From Bacillota bacterium (GTDB lineage Bacteria > Bacillota > Clostridia > Acetivibrionales > JANLFN01), in assembly GCA_023421675.1 (NCBI GenBank), contig JAEZTC010000002.1, positions 62,001 to 126,000 of the forward strand: 64,000 nt of DNA. The letters run 5' to 3'. A program made the position numbers and the translations under genes. Under the pieces are notes generated by a model. That model did no database searches. It saw only the letters and a program-made list of their open reading frames with translations, and was not told where the DNA came from. This document shows positions 17,468 to 26,924 of the stretch, piece after piece. Numbering within the stretch: the first letter of the stretch is position 1; each line of letters opens with the position of its first letter.

Positions 17468-18552
17468 TGTCTTCCGTAAACAACAAAGCAATAAAAGTTC
17501 TAGTAGTCGATGATTCATCTTTTATGCGGAAAGTAATAACAGATATACTTGCAAACAACAATGATATTGAAGTTGCAGCTACTGCAAAAAATGGTCTTGA
17601 AGCTATTGAATTAGCAGAAAAGCTTAAGCCTGATGTCATAACCCTTGATATAGAAATGCCTGTTATGGATGGGTTGAGCTGCCTTAAAGCTTTGATGGAA
17701 AAGGATTTTATACCTGTTATAATGCTCAGCAGTCTTACCAAAGAGGGTGCTGATTGCACAATTGAAGCATTGGGATACGGAGCCGTTGATTTTATTACAA
17801 AGCCAAGGAACATATTTGATATGTCTGGTGAAGAAAAGCAGCAGGAGATTGTTTTCAAAGTTAAAACTGCAGCCAGACTGAAAGGTAGAAAAAAGACAGT
17901 TACTAAAATTCCAATCCCTATAAAAGGGTCCAGGGATATAGGCAATATAAAAAATAGAGATAGTACGCTGGAGTATCTCGTAGCAATTGGAACATCTACC
18001 GGAGGACCGAAAGCATTGCAGAATGTGGTGCCTTTCATCCCGGAAAGCGTACCGGCAGCACTTTTAATAGTTCAGCATATGCCTCGGGGCTTTACAAAAT
18101 CACTTGCAGAAAGACTTGATTCAATTAGTCAGATAAGGGTCAAGGAGGCAGAGGATGGCGATATTGTTAGAGCAGGTTGGGCATATATAGCTCCAGGTGG
18201 AAATCATATGCTGGTTGAAAAGCTGCAGTCGGGTGAAATAAAAATAAAGCTTTCAAATGCAGAACCAATAGGTGGTCATAGACCTTCAGTAAATGCAATG
18301 ATGGTCTCAGTAGCTGACCTTGAATTTGAAAACACAGTAGGTGTCATAATGACAGGCATGGGTGCAGATGGTAGTGAAGGCATTGTTAATATAAAGAAAC
18401 GAAGTAATGGGTATATAATTGCCCAGGATGAAGAATCATGTGTGGTTTATGGTATGCCTAAGATGGCAGTACAGACTGGTGTAGTAGATGCAGTTGTGCC
18501 ACTTAATCAAATATCAAATGAGATAATTAGAATCGTGGGGGTGCGTGTATAA
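17467..18552 (+). CDS. cheB: Chemotaxis protein-glutamate methylesterase CheB
   Basis: CheB demethylates and deamidates chemoreceptors to reset sensitivity. The 361-residue protein has an N-terminal receiver domain with D15-D16 and phosphoacceptor D61 (VITLDIEMPVMDG), and a linker. The C-terminal esterase domain has the triad Ser in AIGTSTGGPKAL, His in VQHMPRGFT and Asp in TGMGADGSEG. The start overlaps the upstream PilZ gene and the stop overlaps cheA (TAATG). No cheR is in this operon, so the partner methyltransferase must be elsewhere. Confidence 0.96.
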   Translation: MSSVNNKAIKVLVVDDSSFMRKVITDILANNNDIEVAATAKNGLEAIELAEKLKPDVITLDIEMPVMDGLSCLKALMEKDFIPVIMLSSLTKEGADCTIEALGYGAVDFITKPRNIFDMSGEEKQQEIVFKVKTAARLKGRKKTVTKIPIPIKGSRDIGNIKNRDSTLEYLVAIGTSTGGPKALQNVVPFIPESVPAALLIVQHMPRGFTKSLAERLDSISQIRVKEAEDGDIVRAGWAYIAPGGNHMLVEKLQSGEIKIKLSNAEPIGGHRPSVNAMMVSVADLEFENTVGVIMTGMGADGSEGIVNIKKRSNGYIIAQDEESCVVYGMPKMAVQTGVVDAVVPLNQISNEIIRIVGVRV

Positions 18553-20609
18553 TGGATATGAGCCAATATCTGGAGATCTTTATTGAGGAGTCTAAGGAAC
18601 ATTTGCAGAATATGAACCAATCACTTCTGCAGTTGGAAAAAGACCCGGGAGATACATCAGTTTTAAATGAAATATTCAGAGCAGCACATACTTTAAAGGG
18701 AATGTCGGGTACAATGGGTTTCAATAGTATGCAAAAACTCACACATACCATGGAAGATGTGCTTCAGGCTTTAAGAAACAGTGAAATAAAGGCAACACCA
18801 AATCTTGTGGATTTAATGTTTAAATGTCTTGATGCGCTTGAGAAGTATGTAGATAGTGTAGTTAATACAGGTTCTGAAGGTGATCAGGACAATACAGCTA
18901 TTATTGAAGGTCTTAAAGATGCTAAAAACAGTAATGGCCAAGCTGAGCCGGAAAAACCTGTACAAGCTGCTGCTCAACCAGTTTCCGCAGCTCCTGCAAC
19001 AGTTGACAATGAACATTCTACTGCCAATTTTACACTTAATGAATATGATATGAATGTTATAAGCAAGGCTTACAGCATGGATATGTTTGCATATAAAATA
19101 ACCATGGTACTTAATAAAGGATGTCTTTTGAAATCAGCAAGGTCATTTATTATATTCCAGACGCTGGAACGTTATTCAGAAATAATCAAGTCCCAGCCCA
19201 AGGTGGAAGACATTGAAGATGAAAAGTTTGATTTTGAATTTACTGTTGTCGTGATTTCAAAGGAAAGTCAAGAGTTATTGGAAAAAGAGCTTAACTCTAT
19301 TGCTGAAGTTGAACAGGTCATAATAACCAAAATTGAGGCCGGTACAGCTCCAGTTGAACAAATCACTGCCACAGCAAGTGCAGAAATTTCTGCTGAAAAG
19401 CCGGAGGTTCAAAAAGACACACAAACAGATGCCCAGAAACAGAATTCTGCAGCTAAAAAGACTGCTGGAAAAACTGTAAGAGTAGATATAAACCGTCTTG
19501 ACAACCTTATGAATCTTGTCAGTGAATTGATTATTATCAAAACAAGACTTGACGGTATTAAGGAAAATGAACAAAGAGATGATTACGGCGAAGCTATAGA
19601 ATATCTTGAAAGAATCACTACTAACCTTCATGATGCAGTAATGAAAGTTAGAATGGTTCCTGTAGAAACTGTATTTAACAGATTCCCACGAATGATTAGA
19701 GATATATCCAAAGATCTAGGCAAGGAAATAGACTTAATTATGTCAGGTGAAGAGACTGAACTTGACAGAACTGTTATAGATGAAATAGGTGATCCTCTGA
19801 TTCACTGCCTGAGAAATTCAGTTGACCATGGTATAGAGTCACCGCAAAGAAGGCGTGAACTTGGCAAATCTGAAATAGGTACAATTAATCTTAGAGCATA
19901 CCAGGCAGGAAACAACGTTATTATTGAGGTTCAGGATGACGGAAGCGGTATTGACGTTGATAGAGTAAAGAAAAAGGCTCTTGAAAGAGGAGTTATTACT
20001 GAAAACGCGGCAAAGACAATGTCTAAAAAGGATTTTGTAGATTTACTGTTCAAACCAAGCTTCAGTACTGCAGAAAAGGTTACAGATCTCTCGGGAAGAG
20101 GCGTTGGGTTGGATGTTGTTAAGACTAAAATAGAAGCTTTGGGCGGTAATGTTGAAGTTGAAACCGAGCAGGGCAAGGGAAGCAGGTTTATAATTAGGCT
20201 GCCTCTTACACTTGCAATTATACAAGCTCTTATGGTGAGTGTAGGTGACGAAAAATATGCCATACCGCTAAGTAATGTACATAAAATCCAGTACGTTTCT
20301 CCAAGTGAAATTAAGATGGTTCAACAGCAGGAGGTTATCCTTTACAGAAATAATGTTGTTCCAATAATAAGGCTGAACAAGGTACTTGATGTTGAAGGTG
20401 AGGAAAAAACCCCGAAACAGCTTACTATAGTAATCATTAAAAAAGGTGAAAAACTTTCAGGTTTCCTTGTTGATACATTCATGGGACAGCAGGAAATAGT
20501 TATTAAATCTCTGGGCAAGCTACTGCAAGGATATAAATCCATTGCCGGTGCAACGATTCTTGGAGATGGTAGCGTAGCATTAATTCTTGATATCAATTCT
20601 CTTGCATAG
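18552..20609 (+). CDS. cheA: Chemotaxis histidine kinase CheA
   Basis: The 685-residue kinase has the standard five-part layout. P1 phosphotransfer has H46 in FRAAHTLKGMSGTMGF. P2-like CheY/CheB docking is at about 157-260. P3 dimerisation is at about 310-370. P4 HATPase has N-box HCLRNSVDHGIE, G1 DDGSGID and the FKPSFSTAEKVTDLSGRGVG segment. P5 CheW-like is at about 545-685. A Pro/Ala-rich linker joins P1 to P2, and a second linker rich in Ala/Gln/Lys precedes P3. It couples receptor state to CheY and CheB phosphorylation. The ATG overlaps the cheB stop; cheW follows after 15 bases. Confidence 0.96.
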   Translation: MDMSQYLEIFIEESKEHLQNMNQSLLQLEKDPGDTSVLNEIFRAAHTLKGMSGTMGFNSMQKLTHTMEDVLQALRNSEIKATPNLVDLMFKCLDALEKYVDSVVNTGSEGDQDNTAIIEGLKDAKNSNGQAEPEKPVQAAAQPVSAAPATVDNEHSTANFTLNEYDMNVISKAYSMDMFAYKITMVLNKGCLLKSARSFIIFQTLERYSEIIKSQPKVEDIEDEKFDFEFTVVVISKESQELLEKELNSIAEVEQVIITKIEAGTAPVEQITATASAEISAEKPEVQKDTQTDAQKQNSAAKKTAGKTVRVDINRLDNLMNLVSELIIIKTRLDGIKENEQRDDYGEAIEYLERITTNLHDAVMKVRMVPVETVFNRFPRMIRDISKDLGKEIDLIMSGEETELDRTVIDEIGDPLIHCLRNSVDHGIESPQRRRELGKSEIGTINLRAYQAGNNVIIEVQDDGSGIDVDRVKKKALERGVITENAAKTMSKKDFVDLLFKPSFSTAEKVTDLSGRGVGLDVVKTKIEALGGNVEVETEQGKGSRFIIRLPLTLAIIQALMVSVGDEKYAIPLSNVHKIQYVSPSEIKMVQQQEVILYRNNVVPIIRLNKVLDVEGEEKTPKQLTIVIIKKGEKLSGFLVDTFMGQQEIVIKSLGKLLQGYKSIAGATILGDGSVALILDINSLA

Positions 20610-20624
20610 AAAGGGGTCAAAAAA

Positions 20625-21071
20625 ATGGAAACAAATATATCTGGAAACATGAAGCAGTTTGTTACTTTTAAATTGGATAAGGAAGAATATGGAGTAGACA
20701 TCCAGAATGTATCCATCATTGAAAAAATGATGCCTATAACAAGGGTTCCTAAGACTCCGTCCTACGTCAAGGGTGTAATGAATCTACGCGGAGAAATAGT
20801 ACCTGTTATGGATCTGCGGGCAAGATTTGATCTTACTCAATCAGAAGAAACCGATGATACCAGAATAATAATTGTAAAGGTCGATGAGGTGGTTTTTGGT
20901 TTCGTAGTAGATGCGGTTTCTGAGGTTCTTCAATTGACAGGCGATGCAATTGAAAGTACCTCAAGCCTTAAGGAAAATGCAAATATCGACTTTATATATG
21001 GGATTGGAAAGGTAGATGAGAGAATAGTAATACTTCTTAACCTTGAGAGATTATCCAAAATTAATCAATAG
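20625..21071 (+). CDS. cheW: Chemotaxis coupling protein CheW
   Basis: A 148-residue single CheW domain linking receptors to CheA. Typical motifs are KQFVTFKLDKEEYGVDIQNV, the PITRVPKTPSYVKGVMNLRG segment, IVPVMDLRARFDL and IYGIGKVDERIVILLNLERL. The ATG follows AAAGGGGTC. It lies between cheA and cheC, normal for Firmicutes. Confidence 0.95.
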   Translation: METNISGNMKQFVTFKLDKEEYGVDIQNVSIIEKMMPITRVPKTPSYVKGVMNLRGEIVPVMDLRARFDLTQSEETDDTRIIIVKVDEVVFGFVVDAVSEVLQLTGDAIESTSSLKENANIDFIYGIGKVDERIVILLNLERLSKINQ

Positions 21072-21087
21072 GCATGGGAGAAAAATA

Positions 21088-21717
21088 ATGGATATAAAAA
21101 TTGAGAATTTGAACAATATCCAGATGGATGTTTTAAGAGAAATAGGCAACATAGGTGCAGGTAATGCTGCTACTGCACTTGCTAAAATGATGAATAAAAA
21201 GGTAGACATGAATGTTCCCAAAATAAATGTACTGGAGTTTAAGGACATTAATGAGATTCTTGGCGGTGCTGAAACTCTTGTTGTAGGTATATTGTTAAGA
21301 GTTACCGGTGATCTTCAGGGAAACATTATGTTTATTCTGGATATACCTTCAGCAAGACTGCTTGTCGATCTGATGATGGGTGAAGGCAATACTGACACCA
21401 CCAAGAACAATGAATTTTCGGATATAGAGCAATCAGCGCTGAAAGAAATCGGGAATATACTTTCCGGTTCGTATTTATCAGCTTTATCTACACTTACAAA
21501 TTTACTTATAATGCCGTCTATTCCTGATTTGGCAATAGATATGGCAGGGGCAATTCTAAGTGTGCCAGCTATAGAATTCGGAAAGGTCGGAGATACGGTA
21601 CTGTATATAGAGACAGAATTCTCTGATGGATGTTCAAAGGTATTGGGAGACTTTTTACTGGTACCTGATGTAAATTCTTACAGTACTTTATTAAAAGCTT
21701 TGGGAGTATCGGATTAA
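21088..21717 (+). CDS. cheC: CheY-P phosphatase CheC
   Basis: CheC dephosphorylates CheY-P and, by binding CheD, feeds adaptation. The 209-residue protein has both catalytic Glu/Asn pairs: E18/N21 in REIGNIGAGNAATAL and E120/N123 in KEIGNILSGSYLSAL. That is the CheC rather than CheX pattern. ATG 21088 follows GGGAG at 21076-21080; the upstream in-frame start lies inside cheW and is unlikely. The stop overlaps the cheD ATG by one base, matching the known CheC-CheD partnership. Confidence 0.95.
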   Translation: MDIKIENLNNIQMDVLREIGNIGAGNAATALAKMMNKKVDMNVPKINVLEFKDINEILGGAETLVVGILLRVTGDLQGNIMFILDIPSARLLVDLMMGEGNTDTTKNNEFSDIEQSALKEIGNILSGSYLSALSTLTNLLIMPSIPDLAIDMAGAILSVPAIEFGKVGDTVLYIETEFSDGCSKVLGDFLLVPDVNSYSTLLKALGVSD

Positions 21718-22202
21718 TGGATAAAACACTTAAAATAGGTATGGCAGAACTGGACGCTGCGTGCCATCCATGTGTATTGACTACGCTGGGACTTGGTTCC
21801 TGTGTAGGAATAGCTTTGTTTGACAGTATTAGCAGGGTCAGCGGATTGGCGCATATAATGCTTCCATCAAGTGCACAGGCAATTAATAGTTCAAATATTG
21901 CAAAATTTGCCGATACGGCAATTGTAAAACTTCTTGATGATATGATAAAACTGGGAGCGGTTAAAAGCAATATAAAAGCTAAAATTGCCGGTGGAGCACA
22001 AATGTTTGCATTTAATCAATCATCTGATATTATAAGAATAGGATCAAGGAATGTTGCTTCAACAAAAGAAAAGCTTTCTGAGTTGGGGATTCCAATAATT
22101 GCAGAGGATACAGGCGGAAATTTCGGCCGTACCATTGAATTGTATTCTGATGATGGAAGATTGGTTATCAAAACAGTTGGGCATGGTGTAAAAGAAATAT
22201 AA
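21717..22202 (+). CDS. cheD: Chemoreceptor glutamine deamidase CheD
   Basis: CheD deamidates receptor glutamines and is regulated by CheC. The 161-residue protein has catalytic C29 (LTTLGLGSCVGIALFD) and H46 (SGLAHIMLP), plus the conserved AKIAGGAQMF and GNFGRTIELYSDDGRL segments. Length and motifs are normal. It begins inside the cheC stop codon (TAATGG). Confidence 0.95.
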   Translation: MDKTLKIGMAELDAACHPCVLTTLGLGSCVGIALFDSISRVSGLAHIMLPSSAQAINSSNIAKFADTAIVKLLDDMIKLGAVKSNIKAKIAGGAQMFAFNQSSDIIRIGSRNVASTKEKLSELGIPIIAEDTGGNFGRTIELYSDDGRLVIKTVGHGVKEI

Positions 22203-22218
22203 AAGAAAGGAAGCTAAA

Positions 22219-22608
22219 ATGGAGTATATCCAGAGGTTACCTTTTATATTGGGTGCAGTAATGGCCATTGTTGTAGGAATGCTGAGCTATTCGAGCACAG
22301 CAGATATGAAACAGGTATATTTAAAGATGGCTATATGCATGATTGTTTTTTATATACTTGGAGTTTTTATAAAAAATACTGTATTTAAAATCAACAGTGA
22401 CATAGAAGCAAAAAAGAAAAAAATTGAGTTAGAAGAGCTTGAAAAAGAAAGACTGGAGGAAGAGGCCAGGGAGGAGCAAGCAAGGCAGGAAGCAGCAGTT
22501 AAGCAGGGCAGTAAGTCGCAAAAAATAGATATTAAAGTAGATGATGATGAATTCGTACCATTAAATATTGAATTGATTTCTGAGAAACTAAACGGAAACA
22601 GCAAGTAA
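22219..22608 (+). CDS. Small membrane protein with charged cytoplasmic tail, fla operon, function unknown
   Basis: A 129-residue protein with two hydrophobic segments at about 7-24 and 35-55. A Glu/Arg/Lys-rich coiled coil follows (about 60-95, e.g. KKIELEELEKERLEEEAREE), then a short acidic C-terminus. I do not recognise a named family. It lies between cheD and sigD in the same operon, with AAAGGAAG before the ATG. The topology would put the coiled coil in the cytoplasm. A motility-related role is inferred from position only. Confidence 0.75.
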   Translation: MEYIQRLPFILGAVMAIVVGMLSYSSTADMKQVYLKMAICMIVFYILGVFIKNTVFKINSDIEAKKKKIELEELEKERLEEEAREEQARQEAAVKQGSKSQKIDIKVDDDEFVPLNIELISEKLNGNSK

Positions 22609-22651
22609 CAGTTGACTTATACTAAAGAGAAAAAATTTGTGGGGGATTTGG

Positions 22652-23422
22652 ATGTCTAATAACAGTACTAAGCAGCTGGAACTTTGGAAGCAGTATAGTG
22701 AATCAAAAGATCCGGCTATAAGAGAAAAACTAATAATTGAATATTCATATTTGGTTAAATATGTTGCCGGAAGACTCAATATCTATTTTGGGTCTAATGT
22801 TGAATACGACGATTTGGTTGGTTTCGGCGTTTTTGGCCTTATTGATGCAATTGATAAATTTGATATACATAAAGGAGTTAAATTTGAAACTTATGCCTCT
22901 TTACGTATCAGAGGCTCTATAATAGATAGCATAAGAGAACTTGACTGGGTTCCAAGATCCTTGCGCCAAAAAAATAAGGAATTGGAAAAAGTATACTGGG
23001 AGATAGAAAATGAGCTCGGACATTCCGCATCTGATAAGGAAGTAGCAGAAAAACTCGGTATAGGGATGGACGATTTTTATAAACTTATAAATGAAGTAAA
23101 CCTTTCTTCAATGGTTTCACTTGAGGAATTCCTGGAACAGAACTATGAGGTCGGGGTTGACCTGCCTAATACAAATAGTGAAGACAGACCTGAAAGCTAT
23201 GCTGAGTTTTCCGAGATGAAGCAAATTCTTGGTGATTCAATTAATAAACTTCCAGAGAAGGAAAAGACCGTAATCAGCTTCTACTACTTCGAAGAATTGA
23301 CTTTAAAAGAGATAAGTGCAATAATGAAGGTGTCAGAGTCAAGAATATCACAGCTTCATACAAAAGCCATTCTAAGGCTTAGAGGCAAGCTCGCAAGACA
23401 CAAATCCATACTTAAAGAATAA
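22652..23422 (+). CDS. sigD: Flagellar RNA polymerase sigma factor SigD (FliA/WhiG family)
   Basis: A 256-residue sigma factor of the FliA/WhiG class. Region 2 has YLVKYVAGRLNI, the DDLVGFGVFGLIDAIDKFD segment and FETYASLRIRGSIIDSIREL. Region 3 has DWVPRSLRQKNKELEKVYWE. Region 4 ends LPEKEKTVISFYYFEELTLK and SESRISQLHTKAI. It would transcribe late flagellar and chemotaxis genes such as flagellin and receptors. ATG 22652 follows GGGGGAT; the GTG at 22637 in the same frame lies within or before the ribosome site. No anti-sigma factor flgM lies next to it. Confidence 0.95.
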   Translation: MSNNSTKQLELWKQYSESKDPAIREKLIIEYSYLVKYVAGRLNIYFGSNVEYDDLVGFGVFGLIDAIDKFDIHKGVKFETYASLRIRGSIIDSIRELDWVPRSLRQKNKELEKVYWEIENELGHSASDKEVAEKLGIGMDDFYKLINEVNLSSMVSLEEFLEQNYEVGVDLPNTNSEDRPESYAEFSEMKQILGDSINKLPEKEKTVISFYYFEELTLKEISAIMKVSESRISQLHTKAILRLRGKLARHKSILKE

Positions 23423-23470
23423 TACATAATATGTTCATATAGAGATCTATTTGGCAGAGGGGTTAAATTA

Positions 23471-25084
23471 ATGATAAGTGAAAGAAATGTGAATGATGGC
23501 TTTTTTAATATTGAATTTAGGGATGATGGAGTATATCTTACTATATATCCTGCTGTCGGAAAAGGTAGGAAGGTTGAAACAAGGGATGTGCAGGAAAAGC
23601 TTAACCGAAAGCAGGTTAAGAATTACAGCAGGGACATAATCGATATGGCTGTAATGAAAGCAGATAAAAGTGCGGTAAGGATAGCAGGTCCCCAACAGGA
23701 GATAAAGGTGGATGCAACTCTTTCAGTAGTTGTATCGCCTGATAAAATGAAGGCTTTTATAAGCATTACTCCACCTGAAGGAGGAAGAAATATTACTGCT
23801 GAAGAGATATTGGAAGCGTTGGGCAAAAACGGTATTATTTATGGTATTAATAAAGCTACTCTTGATAATGTTTCAAAATATCCGGTATATAATGAAATGA
23901 TTACAATTGCCGAAGGTATTCCTTCTGCAAACGGAACCAGCGGTAAAATAGAATTTGCATTTGATATTAATAAGGAAAGAAAGCCTACCATTTTAGAGGA
24001 TGGAAGAGTTGACTACAAGGAAATAAACACTATTGAGAGTGTTACAAAGGGACAGGTTCTTTGCCGTCTTGTTCCCCCCATGCCTGGAGTAAAAGGCAAG
24101 ACTGTTTATGGTATAGATTTATCCGCTGTTGACGGTAAACCGGCTGTTCTTCCAAGAGGAAGAAATGTTGAACCGGCAGAAGACGGACAAGTTCTTATAG
24201 CATCAATTGACGGACAGGTTAATTATATTGACGGTAAGGTAAGTGTATTTTCAAATTATGAGGTTGCTGCCGATGTTGATACATCAACCGGTAATATATA
24301 TTTTGTAGGAAATGTTATAGTAAGAGGCAATGTTTTGTCCGGGTTTACAGTTGAGGCAGGCGGTAATGTCGAAGTATGGGGTGTTGTTGAAGGTGCTGTA
24401 ATAAAAGCCGGCGGAGACATTATTTTAAGAAGAGGCATGCAGGGACTCGGCAAGGGAACTATTATAAGCGGTGGAGATATAATTGCAAGGTATATAGAAC
24501 ACAGTAATGTTGAAGCAAAGAATAATATAAAATCCGAAGCAATAATGCATAGTAATGTAAAGTGCGGTAATAAGCTTGAACTTTCAGGAAAGAAAGGCCT
24601 CCTGGTAGGCGGAACCTGCAAGGTAGGAAAGGAAATATCTGCAAAGGTTATAGGATCGCATATGGCGACAGTTACTGATATAGAAGTAGGTGTTGATCCG
24701 GGACTTAGGGAACGTTACAAGGCTTTAAGAGAAGAAACAGCTAGCATGGAAAGTGATATCAAGAAAGCAGAACAGGCTATAACAATTCTTAAAAAGCTTG
24801 AAATAGCCGGAATGCTTACTCCCGATAAACAGGAAATGCTTGCAAAAAGCGTTCGTACAAAAGTTTTCTTGGGCAACAAGCTCGGAGAGTTAAAAGAGGA
24901 AATGACAGTAATAGAAGGTAAGCTACAGCAGGATGCCTACGGTAAAATAAGGGCTCAGAACTATATTTATCCAGGAACAAAGGTAGCAATAGGAACATGT
25001 ATGATGTATGTTAAGGAAAACCTTCAGTACTGTACTCTTTACAGGGATGGTGCGGATGTAAGGGTTGGTCCTATAGACAGATAG
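23471..25084 (+). CDS. FapA-type (DUF342) beta-helix protein
   Basis: A 537-residue cytoplasmic protein with an N-terminal mixed domain (about 1-170). A repetitive right-handed beta-helix follows (about 175-400), with repeats such as GNIYFVGNVIVRGNVLSGFT, EAGGNVEVWGVVEGAVIKAGG and GDIIARYIEHSNVEAKNNIK. A C-terminal coiled coil (about 410-480) and a short end domain complete it. This is the DUF342/FapA architecture. Relatives are often found next to flagellar or chemotaxis genes, and the function is not firmly known. It follows sigD by 48 bases with AGAGGGG before the ATG. Confidence 0.85.
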   Translation: MISERNVNDGFFNIEFRDDGVYLTIYPAVGKGRKVETRDVQEKLNRKQVKNYSRDIIDMAVMKADKSAVRIAGPQQEIKVDATLSVVVSPDKMKAFISITPPEGGRNITAEEILEALGKNGIIYGINKATLDNVSKYPVYNEMITIAEGIPSANGTSGKIEFAFDINKERKPTILEDGRVDYKEINTIESVTKGQVLCRLVPPMPGVKGKTVYGIDLSAVDGKPAVLPRGRNVEPAEDGQVLIASIDGQVNYIDGKVSVFSNYEVAADVDTSTGNIYFVGNVIVRGNVLSGFTVEAGGNVEVWGVVEGAVIKAGGDIILRRGMQGLGKGTIISGGDIIARYIEHSNVEAKNNIKSEAIMHSNVKCGNKLELSGKKGLLVGGTCKVGKEISAKVIGSHMATVTDIEVGVDPGLRERYKALREETASMESDIKKAEQAITILKKLEIAGMLTPDKQEMLAKSVRTKVFLGNKLGELKEEMTVIEGKLQQDAYGKIRAQNYIYPGTKVAIGTCMMYVKENLQYCTLYRDGADVRVGPIDR

Positions 25085-25137
25085 TTGTCCGGTTTCAGTA
25101 AATCTGAAACCTCGAAGTGAAAGGAATGTGGTGTTTA

Positions 25138-25455
25138 ATGACCATAAGGCCTATTGATTTTCAGATTTCAGTGCCGAGAACAACAGAGATATCAAAGATT
25201 AATGCCGAAGATACTCAAAGGAACCTGGCCGCTCAGCAGCAGCAAGCCACATCAACTCAGATGCAGGCAGATAATAGCGTAAAGCTTGTTCATACTCAGG
25301 AAAAGACCCAGGAAGCTTTAATAAGGGAAAAGCAAGAAAAAGAAAGACGGGAAAGAGAGAATAAAAACAAGAAAAAAAGCTCTGATGATAGTAAAGCTGG
25401 TCATAAAGATGTAAAAGGTGAGCAAAAGTCAAGTTATATAGATATTAGGCTTTAA
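25138..25455 (+). CDS. Small charged coiled-coil protein of clostridial fla operons, function unknown
   Basis: About 105 residues. The start MTIRPIDFQISVPRTTEISK looks conserved; the rest is Gln- and then Lys/Glu/Arg-rich and probably helical or disordered. No membrane segment and no enzyme motif. ATG 25138 is chosen because the MTIRPIDFQ sequence looks like the natural N-terminus; in-frame GTG 25117 and ATG 25126 are possible but would place the AAAGGA site inside the gene. It lies between the FapA gene and a SwrB-like gene. Confidence 0.7.
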   Translation: MTIRPIDFQISVPRTTEISKINAEDTQRNLAAQQQQATSTQMQADNSVKLVHTQEKTQEALIREKQEKERRERENKNKKKSSDDSKAGHKDVKGEQKSSYIDIRL

Positions 25456-25499
25456 AATTACGAATTTACTTTACTAAAGAAAAATGTGAGGTGTTACAA

Positions 25500-26117
25500 A
25501 TGAATCAGTTCTTTATCAGTCTTATTGTTTTAGGGATTGTACTGATAATAGTTGCTTTAGTTGGTATTGCCTACGACAGAAAAAAATCCAGAGATGCTTT
25601 TGAAGGCATAGATGCAAAAAGAGATGAATTAACAGGCATAGTTAATGATGCAGAACTAATGATAGACGAATTAAACAGGTTTTCAGACTATATTGTCACA
25701 CAGATGGACATCAAGAATGAAGAAATGAACAATGTACTAAAAAGTGTTGAAGAACGGATAGGAAATATCAAGGGACGGCTCAATGAAAGCGCAGAAGCAG
25801 TTCAAATACCTGTTGATATGGTTGTAAACGGTAATGGAAGCGACGTTCTTGTAAAAAGTAAAATAGAGAAAATTCAGCAAGAAATTGAAGAGCCTGAAGA
25901 GACTGTTATCAAACAGGAAGTAAATATACCAAGCAGCAGGTCCGCAATATCAAGCTACAAAATTCAAAGTAATTATAAGAATAATGTAATACCTATAAAC
26001 AGTAAATATGCGGAAGTTTTAATGCTTGCTGAAGAAGGCTTGTCCGAAATTGAAATTGCAAAAAAGCTTGGTATGGGTAAGGGTGAAGTTGAACTTGTAC
26101 TCGGTATGAATAAATAG
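25500..26117 (+). CDS. DUF6115 / SwrB-like membrane-anchored protein
   Basis: A 205-residue protein. An N-terminal transmembrane helix (about 4-25, FISLIVLGIVLIIVALVGIA) is followed by a coiled coil (about 40-110). A C-terminal helix-turn-helix-like segment reads KYAEVLMLAEEGLSEIEIAK, then KLGMGKGEVELVLG. This end is typical of DUF6115 proteins. It sits downstream of sigD, as swrB (ylxL) does in Bacillus subtilis, where SwrB promotes hook-basal body assembly. A similar role is an inference. ATG 25500 follows GAGGTG at 25488-25493. Confidence 0.78.
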   Translation: MNQFFISLIVLGIVLIIVALVGIAYDRKKSRDAFEGIDAKRDELTGIVNDAELMIDELNRFSDYIVTQMDIKNEEMNNVLKSVEERIGNIKGRLNESAEAVQIPVDMVVNGNGSDVLVKSKIEKIQQEIEEPEETVIKQEVNIPSSRSAISSYKIQSNYKNNVIPINSKYAEVLMLAEEGLSEIEIAKKLGMGKGEVELVLGMNK

Positions 26118-26156
26118 ACATTAAAACTATAGCTATAGTTTATGCAAGGGGGTAAC

Positions 26157-26705
26157 ATGCAGGGATTTCATATAAAAAGCATATTAATCGGTCTTGGAAT
26201 GGGTATCATCATAGCTGCCATATTGGGTGTAATCTGTTATAATGCCGGTTCAAATACAGTTTCTAAACCTTCTAAAGAAGAAGTAATTCAAATGGCGAAA
26301 AACTATGGAATGATTGATCCATCCGACTTGATTAAAGGACAGGGAGATCAGGCTAATCCAAATAGCGATAAATCAACAATTAAAGTGAGCTCTGATGATA
26401 AAACGCCAACTCCACCTGCAGACGGTACAACAAAAAGTACAGCAACAAACGCTCAAACAGCAGATAATAATGACACAAAGCAGACTCAGCCTAAAACCGT
26501 AAGTGTTGTAATTAAAAGTGGAGATAGTACTCAAACAATAGCAGAAAGACTTTTAAATGCGGGACTTATAACAAACAAAAATGACTTTTTTAATAAACTT
26601 ACAGCTTTAGGGTTGTCAGAAAAAATTGAGACTGGAGAATTCAAAATACAAACGGGAGCTAGTACAGAGGATATAGTAAGAATAATAACTAAGACAAAAA
26701 AATGA
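26157..26705 (+). CDS. Membrane-anchored protein with MltG/YceG-type LysM-like domain
   Basis: A 182-residue protein with an N-terminal transmembrane segment (about 7-27, LIGLGMGIIIAAILGVICY), a Thr/Asp/Gln-rich linker and a C-terminal domain. That domain reads VVIKSGDSTQTIAERLLNAG, then LITNKNDFFNKLTALGLSEK and a final GEFKIQTGASTEDIVRIIT. It matches the LysM-like N-terminal domain of the MltG/YceG family without the catalytic lytic transglycosylase part, so it is probably a peptidoglycan-associated helper rather than an enzyme. ATG 26157 follows AAGGGGG. It is the last gene before the operon terminator. Confidence 0.75.
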   Translation: MQGFHIKSILIGLGMGIIIAAILGVICYNAGSNTVSKPSKEEVIQMAKNYGMIDPSDLIKGQGDQANPNSDKSTIKVSSDDKTPTPPADGTTKSTATNAQTADNNDTKQTQPKTVSVVIKSGDSTQTIAERLLNAGLITNKNDFFNKLTALGLSEKIETGEFKIQTGASTEDIVRIITKTKK

Positions 26706-26730
26706 AAACCGTAGCAGCGGTTTTTTTCTT
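26705..26730 (+). terminator. Terminator at the end of the flagellar/chemotaxis operon
   Basis: AAAACCG (26705-26711) pairs with CGGTTTT (26718-26724), followed by a run of T. It overlaps the stop of the preceding gene. A second hairpin without a T-run, AGCCCGGAA-GAAA-TTCCGAGCT, follows at 26741-26763. Confidence 0.85.
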
Positions 26731-26924
26731 CCAAGAAAGAAGCCCGGAAGAAATTTCCGAGCTATAAAATAAAGTCCAGTAATTGTACAGGTGAAAGGTT
26801 GTTGGGTTATGTCTTATTCAACCTATTATAAAAATAACATGTTGAATGGTTGACATAATATATTTTATGAAGTAATATTAGCAGGTGTGACAAAGAAAAT
26901 ATAAGGAATTTGATTTTGTAGGTA

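Noticed and set aside
17448..18038. Long antisense open frame (196 codons) inside cheB
   Set aside because: Shadow of a strongly supported gene; no ribosome site and no recognisable protein. The same holds for other long antisense frames, such as those in flhB and fliM.
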